From: Siphonodentalium dalli
Lineage: Eukaryota; Mollusca; Scaphopoda; Gadilida; Siphonodentaliidae
Assembly (NCBI GenBank): GCA_032622095.1
Contig: CP136061.1
Coordinates: 2,914,001 to 2,978,000, forward strand
DNA length: 64,000 nucleotides
Direction: 5' to 3'
The notes beneath the pieces are model-generated. The model was not told where the DNA came from. It searched no databases and saw nothing but the letters and a program-made list of their open reading frames with translations. Positions 55,309-64,000 of the stretch are shown piece by piece (position 1 is the stretch's first letter; each line of letters starts with the position of its first letter). The translations under genes were made by a program, and so were the position numbers.

Positions 55309-58300
55309 ATGGGTGACATAATGTTACATAGGGCAAGAATCGGTGCATTTCACAATCTTGCTGTCAGGCTGTCAGGGAGGGGGCGTCTATGTGTGAAACA
55401 ATCAAAAACATGCTTGTTTTATATCATGTTACGTTTACGTGGACTGGATCTTATAACTGCCTTAACATTGACACTGTTGGTTTTCATTTTCTTCCCGATG
55501 GAACAATTCTGCGCTCTCAAACATATCTTGGCAGGCAAGAAACTATCTAATTCTCCAAATTCCGATGATAAAAAGACGAAGTTGAACACTAAATTTGCGA
55601 TGTCACACACAATTGTATTCCTCTTCACATGCGTGACATTTCTAACTGTATTAGCGGTATCTTTAGCAAAGGCCCTTTTGGTCCTGGCAGGAGACGTGGA
55701 GACTAACCCAGGCCCCTCAACCGAACAACACAATCACTCGGTACTTGTACTAAATACACAGAGTATCAGAAATAAAGTAGATATACTTGCAGCCGAAACA
55801 TCAAATGGGGAGTACGACATATGTCTATTAACCGAATCCTGGCTCGATCATTCTATCCCGGATTCAGAAATCCATCTTCCTGGCTACCATGATCCTGCCC
55901 GCAAAGACAGGATAGATGGCAGAACAGGAGGGGGTGTGTGTATTTACGTTCGTGACACTATACCATTCAAAATACGCGATGAACTTGACAGTGACGAAGT
56001 AGAAAATATCTGGATAGAGGTTACAATTAACACAAAACGTTGTCTTGTAGGATGTTTTTATCGCCCTCCCAACTCCCCCGCAAGCCTGTGGACAAAAATT
56101 AATGATAACATTTCTCTTGCGCGCGATAGCGACCTGGATGTCATTATAGGTGGAGATTTCAATGAAAACTATGTACGCAACGGTAATGGTAAAATAAACG
56201 GCATATGTAGCGAACGAGGTCTGACCCAACTGGTCACTGATAAAACGCATTTTACTGAAAATTCCTCATCCATTCTCGACTTGCTCATGACTAGCAACCC
56301 TGACCTTATTGATTCCCCTTGTGTTCTTGGCAACATATTCGACAACACAATTAGGTATCACTGTCCGGTCGTTGCTCAGATAAAACTTTTGAAAAATAAG
56401 TCGGCTACAAATCTCACTAGACGTATCTGGAATTATAATCTGGCTGACTTCGATACCATGAACGAAGACTTCTTGAGCTGGAACTATGATGATAATACAC
56501 CATTTGAACTTTCAGCTCATGCAGATAACTTAACTGCAAAAATTCAAAAGGTATGCAGTGACAATATCCCAAATAAGATAGTACTTATCCGGAAAGGTAG
56601 TCCCCAATGGCTTACGTGTAATGTACGGAAACTGATGAGGCAACGAAATCGATTACACAAGATAGCTAAAAGGAAAAACACACCACAGACATGGGCAAAC
56701 TTCAGATCTAAACGTAATGAAACTACATCGGCTATTAGAAAAAGCAAACGTGATTATGACACCAAGAATGAGAACACATTGAATAGCCCATCACATGACC
56801 AGTCTTCCTGGTGGAAAACACTCCAAAAAATAGTATTTGCTACCAGTGATAGATCAATACCCCCCTTGAACACCAACGGCGACTTCCTGATATCACCAAC
56901 TGAAAAAGCAAATGCTTTCAATTCGTATTTTTGTAAAATTTCATCAGTTGATGACGTCGGGAAACGCCTACCAGTCCTTGAACCGGATAACTCCATATCC
57001 ACATTAAGCGATATAAAAATCACAGCCCCTGACATTTACAAAGCGTTAAAAAGTCTTAAAATATCTAAGTCAAGTGGGCCCGACGGAATAAGTCCGAGAG
57101 TTTTGAAAAGTTGTGCCTCCTCGCTCTGTGAACCTCTTGAATTCTATTTTAGAACATTTACCGAAAACAGTTACTACCCACACCAGTGGAAGCGTTCACA
57201 TGTTACACCTATATTTAAGAGTGGTGATTCCGGTCTTATATCAAATTACCGACCAATTTCTCTACTAAGCTGCGTCTCAAAGGTCTATGAAAAATGTATT
57301 TATAAATATCTATGGGAATTTCTTGATGAAAACAAACTCCTATCATTTTACCAAGCTGGTTTCATGCGCAACGATTCAACGGTTTTTCAACTTACCGAAA
57401 TATATGACAATATATGTCGATCATTAGACGACGGAAAAGAGGTCCGGTGTATATTCTGTGACATAAGTAAAGCATTCGATAAAGTCTGGCACCGTGGCCT
57501 CTTGAACAAACTGACAAAAATTGGTATAAGAGGAAACTTGTATAACTTGATGAAATCGTATCTAGAATGTAGACAACAACAGGTTGTCATAGACGGCACA
57601 CGTTCGGAACTACAAAATGTAACAGCAGGTGTGCCGCAAGGCTCAGTATTAGGCCCACTTCTGTTTTTAATTTATATTAATGATATAACCGAAAATATAC
57701 GATGTAACATTCGTCTATTTGCTGATGACACTTCTCTATTTCTTACTATCGAAGACCCCACCATGGCCGCAAAACTAATCAACGATGACCTCGAAACTCT
57801 CATGTGTTGGGCATCAGAATGGCTTGTAAAATTCAATCCCCTGAAAACGGAATCTCTCTTAATCTCCAGGAAAGAAACACCAGTATATCATCCACATTTG
57901 ACCATGGGAACCGCGACAATTGTTGAGGTTGACAGCCATAAACATCTGGGACTTACTTTCGACAACATGGGCTCTTGGGGTATCCACATCAGATCTATGC
58001 TTGACAAAGCATGGAGTCGAGTAAATCTAGTACGTAAACACAGATACAGGCTAAGCAGAGTAACGCTTGAAAAAATCCATTATACATTTATCCGACCAAT
58101 ACTGGAATATGCCTCCCCTGTTTGGGATAACTGCCCTGATTATCTTAGTGATGACATTGAAAAGGTTCAGTATGAAATGGCCCGAATAGTAACAGGTGCA
58201 ACCATCAGTACGAGTAACGCGTGCCTTTTGTCAGAGACTGGCTGGGAACTCCTCTCTTCACGCCGTAGAAAACACAAGCTGTGCCAATTTTTTAAAATGA

Positions 58301-58872
58301 TACGAGGAACTGCTCCATCAATTTTAAGAAATTATGTACGACCAATTCAGGCAAATAATTCCAGATATAACTTCAGATTTGAACATATAAGACTACCCTC
58401 GAATATTAATTATGACTATTATATGGATTCTTTCTTACCATCTGCAATTACCGAATGGAACAAACTGTCAGAAACTACAAAGAGCAGCAGTACAATCGAA
58501 GACTTCAAAAAGGAACTGAACAGTGACAATATACGTCCACCTGCCTATTTTTATCATAGTAAATGTCGTAAATCTCATATCCTCCATACCCGGTTAAGAT
58601 TGAACTGCAGCCACCTAAGTGGTGACCTGACAGATAACCATGTAACAATTTCCCCCTTCTGTCTATGTGGGGAATTTGAGACAACTTACCACTATCTCTT
58701 TGAATGTACATTTTATCAAGAGCCCAGAAGAGAACTATATGACTCCCTACCAAATGTTGCCTTATCTGAGAATACACTAATGCGGGGGTCAAGAGAGCTT
58801 AGTCTTCGCGAAAACAAACAAATATTTAATGCAGTACAGACATATATTATGAGAACAAAAAGATTTCCATGA
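55309..58872 (+). CDS. LINE-C polyprotein: hydrophobic N-terminus, 2A motif, APE endonuclease, reverse transcriptase
   Basis: Single intact ORF of 1187 residues from the first ATG (55309; A at -3, G at +4), preceded by an in-frame TGA at 55297. Numbering below counts from two codons upstream, at 55303. Residues 47-64 and 101-128 are hydrophobic. AGDVETNPGP (129-138) is a canonical 2A ribosome-skipping motif. Endonuclease blocks: LNTQSIRNK, LLTESWL (E178), GGDFN (283-287), SILDLLMT; the usual SDH is RYH (351-353). RT blocks: SGPDGISP (591-598), NYRPISLL, FCDISKAFD, AGVPQGSVLGPLLF, LFADDT (FADD 806-809). A C-terminal CxC-x7-H-x4-C lies at 1120-1135. CR1-like in layout. It makes and integrates cDNA of its own RNA; this copy has an intact RT but a doubtful endonuclease. 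Confidence 0.95.
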   Translation: MGDIMLHRARIGAFHNLAVRLSGRGRLCVKQSKTCLFYIMLRLRGLDLITALTLTLLVFIFFPMEQFCALKHILAGKKLSNSPNSDDKKTKLNTKFAMSHTIVFLFTCVTFLTVLAVSLAKALLVLAGDVETNPGPSTEQHNHSVLVLNTQSIRNKVDILAAETSNGEYDICLLTESWLDHSIPDSEIHLPGYHDPARKDRIDGRTGGGVCIYVRDTIPFKIRDELDSDEVENIWIEVTINTKRCLVGCFYRPPNSPASLWTKINDNISLARDSDLDVIIGGDFNENYVRNGNGKINGICSERGLTQLVTDKTHFTENSSSILDLLMTSNPDLIDSPCVLGNIFDNTIRYHCPVVAQIKLLKNKSATNLTRRIWNYNLADFDTMNEDFLSWNYDDNTPFELSAHADNLTAKIQKVCSDNIPNKIVLIRKGSPQWLTCNVRKLMRQRNRLHKIAKRKNTPQTWANFRSKRNETTSAIRKSKRDYDTKNENTLNSPSHDQSSWWKTLQKIVFATSDRSIPPLNTNGDFLISPTEKANAFNSYFCKISSVDDVGKRLPVLEPDNSISTLSDIKITAPDIYKALKSLKISKSSGPDGISPRVLKSCASSLCEPLEFYFRTFTENSYYPHQWKRSHVTPIFKSGDSGLISNYRPISLLSCVSKVYEKCIYKYLWEFLDENKLLSFYQAGFMRNDSTVFQLTEIYDNICRSLDDGKEVRCIFCDISKAFDKVWHRGLLNKLTKIGIRGNLYNLMKSYLECRQQQVVIDGTRSELQNVTAGVPQGSVLGPLLFLIYINDITENIRCNIRLFADDTSLFLTIEDPTMAAKLINDDLETLMCWASEWLVKFNPLKTESLLISRKETPVYHPHLTMGTATIVEVDSHKHLGLTFDNMGSWGIHIRSMLDKAWSRVNLVRKHRYRLSRVTLEKIHYTFIRPILEYASPVWDNCPDYLSDDIEKVQYEMARIVTGATISTSNACLLSETGWELLSSRRRKHKLCQFFKMIRGTAPSILRNYVRPIQANNSRYNFRFEHIRLPSNINYDYYMDSFLPSAITEWNKLSETTKSSSTIEDFKKELNSDNIRPPAYFYHSKCRKSHILHTRLRLNCSHLSGDLTDNHVTISPFCLCGEFETTYHYLFECTFYQEPRRELYDSLPNVALSENTLMRGSRELSLRENKQIFNAVQTYIMRTKRFP
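55690..55716 (+). promoter_or_regulatory. 2A ribosome-skipping site
   Basis: Codes GDVETNPGP, matching the consensus D-V/I-E-x-N-P-G-P. In known 2A peptides the ribosome skips the glycyl-prolyl bond, here between residues 137 and 138, giving two products from one frame. The second product would start with the proline just before the endonuclease domain. Confidence 0.9.
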
Positions 58873-59188
58873 TCTGCATTGGTAACAAATTGCTTTGGAT
58901 TCCGGCCGCGCTATGCGGCAGCACGATGTTCCCCATTATATATGTAGTACTAAATGTCTTCCGATAACGATTATTTTGTAAGTTACTTACTTGTCACTAT
59001 CCTGTATATACGTGAACTGATTCTACATGAAGAATACAGCAATATTCGCAGTGAACCCCATTGAAATAGGAATTGGCCATTGCGATTGACCCCCTCCCAT
59101 GAAGCCTGACGCATGCATATTACTACGAGCATAATTTTCATCACGCAGCAAATAAATTATTGAAAACTCTGTCCCCTCTACTTTCTCA

Positions 59189-59219
<31 letters not shown>

Positions 59220-59500
59220 GCCTCCTGCTATCCCTAACACTATCTTCCGCTGTGTCCATCCCAACTTAGTTACTTCTCCTTTAAAAAATATTATTTCTAT
59301 TATTTCCCGTCTGATCGATACCCCTCCCTCACTTATTGGGGAAGGGGCATGTCGCAAAAGAGGAGAAGACTTCATATAAGCCCTCGGGCTTGTTGTCTGA
59401 TCCTCATTTCCATACATTATCTCTTATATGTTGTATATTTATGTCATTTGTGTATTATGTGTATTATGTTTGGATTTGGGAATAAAAATATGTTTACACT
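58873..59500 (+). other. LINE-C 3' UTR
   Basis: Contains TTCCGGCCGCGCTATGCGGC, a (CT)n tract near 59188-59220, a perfect hairpin AAGCCC-TC-GGGCTT at 59378-59391 followed by TGTTGTCTGATCCTCATTTC, short TGTATTATG repeats and AATAAA at 59481-59486. It ends TATGTTTACACTA with no poly(A). The same layout appears at 51004-51690 and, diverged, at 59540-59925. Confidence 0.85.
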
Positions 59501-59533
59501 AGATAGTATCTCCTAATTAGGACATACTGGGAC

Positions 59534-59925
59534 CCACAGTTTTATTTTATATATTTATTTTATTATTGTATACAGCATTTATCACACTTCTTTTCTACCT
59601 ACTTTATTATCTTACTTGTCTATTTCATAATCTCCTCCCTTTTATCACTCCTCCATCTTTCTGATCCCTGCACTCACTTAACTAACTTCCCAACATTTAT
59701 TTGAAAACACAGAACAATATTCAAATTCCCGTCCTCTTTACCCTGTAGCTGTCTGTATTGACACTCGGGGTAACATTTTTGGAGGAAAAGATTTTTACAA
59801 AAGCCATAGGCTCATGGCTTGTTATCTAATCCTCATTTGAACTATGTTTTTTTTCTCAATATGTATAATTGTCAACGTGATGTTCTGTTCTTTTGTTAAA
59901 ATAAATATTGTTTACACTAAAGTTT
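59534..59925 (+). pseudogene. 3' end fragment of a LINE-C-related element
   Basis: CT-rich sequence, then AAGCCATAGGCTCATGGCTT (hairpin, 59801-59820), TGTTATCTAATCCTCATTTG, AATAAATATTGTTTACACTA. It aligns with the LINE-C 3' UTR in order but is clearly diverged. No coding portion remains. Confidence 0.65.
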
Positions 59926-60114
59926 TATTTTTATGTGGCACCAATACGCTTCCATACATTCGTTCAAACCAGTTGATCTATTTTGTAACTTGGGTTGTAA
60001 TCGCTGGACACGGTCCGGCTTCCGGCATCTGGGCTATTAATCACAACTGAAATAAAAATAAGTGCGAATTATAACTAATGAAGAGTAAAAATCCCTTACA
60101 ATATCACATTTGAT

Positions 60115-60250
60115 ACGTCTTCTGATATATGGTGTATATTCGTATTTTATGGATGAAGCTAAGAACGGCTTAGTTGGAACGATAAAACGGCTTCAGTCGG
60201 CCATTCTAATTTTTACGAGAAAAAGTAGCGCTCTTTCTTGCAGCGAATTT
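60115..60250 (-). repeat. Dispersed sequence preserving the unoccupied TAA site
   Basis: Inverted relative to 47700-47789 joined directly to 49443-49490 (CCGTTCTTAGCTTCATCC, AAATACGAATATACACCAT on the minus strand). The junction has one TAA in CCAACTAAGCCGT, showing the site before insertion of the 47790-49442 element. Confidence 0.85.
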
Positions 60251-61435
60251 TATATATATCACTGATTAGCCAAGAACCAGTTAGTTGCAATTCGAGTAGT
60301 TTACTCACCAGGATGAAGTCAATTATAATCGATATGAATACTCCGTTACAAAATAGATCCATACACTCTGTCAGAATTATCACACTAAACGCGTTGGCTC
60401 AACGTGGGAATCTGAACCCCAACTCATGATTTGTTTTAGTTTTTTTGACACAACTCAATTTTTGCATGGGTTATTTTGGGGGGCTAACCCCGGGATGGTC
60501 GAAAGGGCCGATATGCCCTTTCCTTCACCCCTCATATTTGTGCCTTTAATTTGTAAATTCAATATCAAAAAAAGAAGAAAAAAAAAGTCAACAAGAATTA
60601 ATACATATTTAGAAATTCCAACAGTGAGAGGCTGATGGCAAGCCTCGTCGGTTCTTCTTTTTCTTTCCCTGACACAGCTCAATTGACTAGCAATTGCTTT
60701 AAAAACAATTCATGACGCTTACTAATTCAGACAAACTGTTATGGCTCATTAACACACCATATAGCGCATTGTTAAGTGATGTGGTCGAGCTGTTTATTCC
60801 GCGACACGTCTATTTGCCGCTGTGTTGATATGGGTTTTTTTTTGCTTCCCTGCAGAACACTCATCACTTTGTATACATGCCGCCGATCATGCGAAGTGTT
60901 AACGATGACACGCACATGCGACGGTGTGGGTTTCGTTTGAGTTGAATTAGACAGGTCTTCTTGCTATAAAGTCCCACTGGTGAGCGAACAACATCAGTTC
61001 CAGAATATATATTATTGCATATATATAGCATTCAACTATAATCCGGTTATTGGTCCGTGTTTTTCATGGAAAGTCAAATAATATATTTTTTCAAGAGTTT
61101 ATTGTGAATAAAACACATTTAAGTGATGTGAATAATTGTGATATTGGAAAGGACTAATATAGACACTATAGTTAATGCCGACATGACTGACCACCGAGCC
61201 GCCAAGCTCGAATTTTAAATCAAAATATGATACACACCAAGTATTGTCAATGTGCACCCATTAAATATCGCCCATGCAACTAATCAAATTTGTTCAATTA
61301 TGTTATATACAACTTTTTTGTTTCGATGTAGCATTGGGATTTAAATGGCACGTACATTTATATATAATATAAGTTCGTCGTGTGTTGAACGGTCACAATG
61401 ATAATATATTCCAGAGGGCCGTTAATAAGGATTTG
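60251..61435. other. No gene recognised
   Basis: 60475-60565 is the inverted partner of 50366-50455. The remainder is AT-rich without a family signature. Confidence 0.4.
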
Positions 61436-61439
61436 TTAC

Positions 61440-61690
61440 CTCTAATTACGTAATACACTACTTGCGTGTGAACAAGGTACGATTGGTTGGGAAACCTTGA
61501 AATCACGTCGTGAAAAACACAAATTAAAAAAATTGTTTTATAAAATGTTAAATGGCCAGTCACCGACTTATATCTTGGCGTGAAACTAGACAAAGCAATC
61601 ACTTCATAATCCCTGGTTTTGACTATGAATATCACAGATCATTTTTACCATCAACGAAGTCCCTATGGAATAATCTCGACAAAAATATTA
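61440..61690 (+). pseudogene. LINE-D reverse transcriptase, C-terminal fragment
   Basis: Reads GWETLKSRREKHKLKKLFYK and MLNGQSPTYILA, then a stop and frameshift, then SNHFIIPGFDYEYHRSFLP and SLWNNLDKNIS. It aligns with LINE-C residues ~980-1058 (GWELLSSRRRKHKLCQFFK, YYMDSFLPSAITEWNKLSE). It stops at 61690, exactly where the R550 repeat begins, so that repeat probably inserted into it or deleted the rest. Confidence 0.8.
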
Positions 61691-62252
61691 GCAACCACCA
61701 AGGGTGCTTTTTACCTAAATGCGGGTGAATTATGACGTCATATATGTTTTCTATATTTCTATACCAAGAGCGAAAATAGCTTGTATGCTTTTTTGTAAAT
61801 TTCACACGTGACTTCCGGAACGTTACTGCGCAGAATCTAGCTCAATGACAGCTAGCGAGTAGACTCGCTTGATTTGGTTTTCTCCACTTCACTTCCACTT
61901 TTCAGCATAATCGACATTTACTATTAACACTTTGTGGGATATCTGGAGAAGTCGGATTAACCTCCCAAAAAAGGTGAGTTTGACGCCTGAAATTATTGTC
62001 ATGTCAGCGCTTATCTGCAACTAGTCACGACTCATGTCAGAATTCGCTGTTTTATGAAAAAGTCACTCTTAAAATGCACCCAAATCGGTCAAATTATTTC
62101 GATAATTCTGTGTCTGAGTGAGGCTGAGAGTTGAGACTGACTACTGCATGTACCTGGCCTGCAGTCAAAGGTCAGTGATTCCAACTTTGGTGTACACCCT
62201 TGATTAAATTATAAACACAGCTTTGTGCCGGTGTTTGTAACAACACAGGCAG
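61690..62252 (-). repeat. Dispersed ~550-bp repeat R550, copy 2
   Basis: Inverted full-length match to 10229-10770: GCAACCACCAAGGGTGCTTT, GAATTATGACGTCATATATG, CACGTGACTTCCGGAACGTT, GAAAAAGTCACTCTTAAAAT. It is more complete than the copies at 26078 and 42485. Confidence 0.85.
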
Positions 62253-62535
62253 TGGTAGTTTTATAAAAAAAAGGACTATAAGTAAGAATAAAGTCCAGGT
62301 ATATAAGTAATTCTGTAGCAGAAATCACGAAATTTTAAAACATTATTTATTTGTACACACTTGTGCAATTTATGTACTACACACGCTTTATATATAGTTC
62401 ACAACATCAAGATATATATTGCTTCCTTCTTTGAACACCACTCGTTCCTTGAAATGTGTATTTTGAAGAAGTAAATTTGTTAAAAAATTGTGTCTGTTAC
62501 AGAGGTCGCCATTACAATGGTTGTACTCGAATGGG
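62253..62535. other. No gene recognised
   Basis: Short unassigned spacer. An open frame crossing into the next array is not supported. Confidence 0.3.
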
Positions 62536-63460
62536 GAACTAGCTAGAACGGTAAGGATTTCGGCCAATTTGACGACATGGGTGGGTGGCCCGCTCCAAAT
62601 ATCCCATATAGACACCCTACCCTCATCCCTGGAGGGTACCACCCTGCTGGGGTGAGAATGGGGTATGGAGCATTTTATTCATTATTCGCAAAAACATGCA
62701 TATGTTGGTCAATATTACGGCATGTGTAGGTGTCCCGCCCCAAATACCCCATATAATGGGGTATGGACCGTTATCGAGAACGGTAAGGATTTCGGCCAAT
62801 ATGACGTCATTGGTGGGCGGCCCGCCCTCAAATATAGTCATAGAAACACCCCCACCCTTACCGCGGGTGAAAATGGGGTCCGGTGGGGGTGCGGTGTTTC
62901 TATGGGGGGCATTTGGGATGTGCCACCCACCGTTCTCGAAAATGGTCCATACCCCTTTTCACCCCCTCGGGGTGGCACCTCCGGTGAGGGTGTTTCTAGG
63001 GGGTAGTTGGAGCGGCTACACACACTGCTGACGTCAAATTGACCGAAATTCTTACCGTTCTCGAAAATGGTCCATACCCCATTTTCACCTCCTGGGGTGG
63101 TTCCCCCAGCGTTCAGGGGTGGGCTGTTTCTATGGGACATTTGAGCGGGCCATCCATCCATGCCGTCAATTGGCCGAAATCCTTACCAATCTCGAAAATG
63201 GTCCATATCCCACGTTCACCCCATCGGGTGGTAGCCCCCCCCCCCCCGGATGTGAGGGGTGGGGTGTTTCTATGGTTTATTTGGGGCGAGCCACCCACCC
63301 ATACTATCAAATTGGCCGAAATCCTTACAGTTCTCCAAAATATTCCATACTCCACCCCCTCAGTGTGGCCGTTACCCTCCCCCGGGTGAAGGCTGTGGTG
63401 TCTCTGATAGGTATTTGGGCGGGCCACCATCCCATGCGTCAAATTGACCGAAAGAGACCT
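62536..63460. repeat. Mirrored ~150-bp GC-rich array
   Basis: Units in one orientation (62545-62890: ACGGTAAGGATTTCGGCCAA, TGGGTGGGTGGCCCGC, GAGAATGGGGTATGG) are followed by units in the other (62930-63455: CCGTTCTCGAAAATGGTCCA, GGGTGTTTCTATGGG, CAAATTGGCCGAAATCCTTA). The whole forms a large inverted repeat with a centre near 62900. A poly(C) run lies near 63235-63247. Overlapping long open frames on both strands arise from the repeats. Confidence 0.75.
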
Positions 63461-64000
63461 TTTTGTGAATAAGGAATCAGTTTCAAAAGTCATGTTCGTG
63501 TCTAACGTGTCAATCTAATCAGTCCGATCCCGCCATGCTCTCAGCCGCCAAATCGACATCCGAACGAGCGAATTGCAAACAGACATATATAGCAAGAAAT
63601 CATCCATCACACTGGCACATATTTTGTTAGAATTTATCTCATAAGTACCCACATCGCCACCCCGAATTCCACTAAGGCTCTCCTGCATATACATTGAGTG
63701 GCAAACGCCCGCGCATAAACGCCTCCCCAATTCAAAATAAACACTCCCATATTCACGAAGAAACAACATCAATATTGGGCGAATAATATCGGCCGAATAA
63801 TTAAACCCAAAAAACTAGGTTTTAGTCAAACCTGGGGTAGGGTGGTTTAACTTTGAATTTGTTTTCAAAGTATATTTAAAGGTGTATGTTCGAGGCGAGA
63901 CGTATGGTACGTATAAATAATATACCTAAGCTTATACTGATGATTATATAGCCAATTCACCACAAACAATTAGTAATATTACCATAACTTTATCACGTTA
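63461..64000. other. No gene recognised
   Basis: Apparently low-copy sequence. An 85-codon minus frame at 63515-63772 has no motifs. Confidence 0.35.

Larger units (their letters stand above)
49831..59533. mobile_element. TAATTA palindromic element, enlarged by LINE-C
   Basis: TGTCCCAGTATGTTCTAATT at 49831 is mirrored by TCCTAATTAGGACATACTGG at 59511-59530. The left end continues as an array of CTAATTAGGAGATAGTAAGT (49845-50360). A matching array lies at 52740-52985, and the extreme right end at 59501-59533. The simplest reading is that full-length LINE-C split the right array, so the pre-insertion element was about 3.2 kb. No target duplication is evident, so treating it as one element is tentative. 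Confidence 0.55.

Noticed and set aside
55008-55316. ORF1 of LINE-C
   Set aside because: The 102-codon frame has no zinc knuckle, RRM or coiled coil and low-complexity composition; not supported as an ORF1.
62665-63493. Overlapping frames of 107-126 codons on both strands
   Set aside because: They result from GC-rich mirrored repeats lacking stops; both strands read open over the same bases.

Overview
The window looks like intergenic, transposon-saturated nuclear DNA from a marine invertebrate. A mollusc or other lophotrochozoan is my best guess. The reasons are AT-rich sequence, a CR1-like LINE with a 2A peptide, tandem-repeat elements resembling the bivalve 'pearl'/Helentron type, tRNA-related SINE sequence and very many foldback elements. 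I recognise no complete host protein-coding gene, rRNA gene or intact tRNA gene. The only long intact reading frame (55309-58872) belongs to a LINE.

Layout. 1-7520: a composite terminal-inverted-repeat (TIR) element carrying palindromic CTTAAG satellite DNA and decayed coding sequence; a 164-bp tandem-repeat element has landed inside its right TIR. 7.5-27 kb: a patchwork of foldback elements, minisatellites, dispersed repeats, a second 164-bp array and a SINE split by a small element with an 8-bp target duplication. 28.0-42.0 kb: the best-resolved part. An old LINE (A) was split by a foldback element with long near-identical TIRs and a 9-bp target duplication; a second LINE (B) inserted in that element's internal repeats; two related TA-duplicating elements then inserted in LINE-B; further repeats sit in one of those. 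44.3-47.5 kb: a 1354-bp tandem duplication of a possible terminal exon, whose homologue lies at the end of the 1-7520 element. 47.8-49.4 kb: a 1.65-kb element with TAA target duplication, whose unoccupied site is preserved at about 60.1-60.2 kb. 49.8-59.5 kb: a palindromic TAATTA element holding a 5'-truncated and a full-ORF copy of LINE-C. 59.5-64 kb: LINE fragments, a dispersed repeat and a mirrored GC-rich array.

The strongest themes are (i) a LINE ORF with a signal-anchor-like N-terminus followed by a 2A motif, (ii) a relative chronology of nested insertions readable from restored target sites, and (iii) many unrelated repeat families built from short self-complementary units. Family names were assigned by eye from motifs, TIRs and target duplications; no database comparison was possible.
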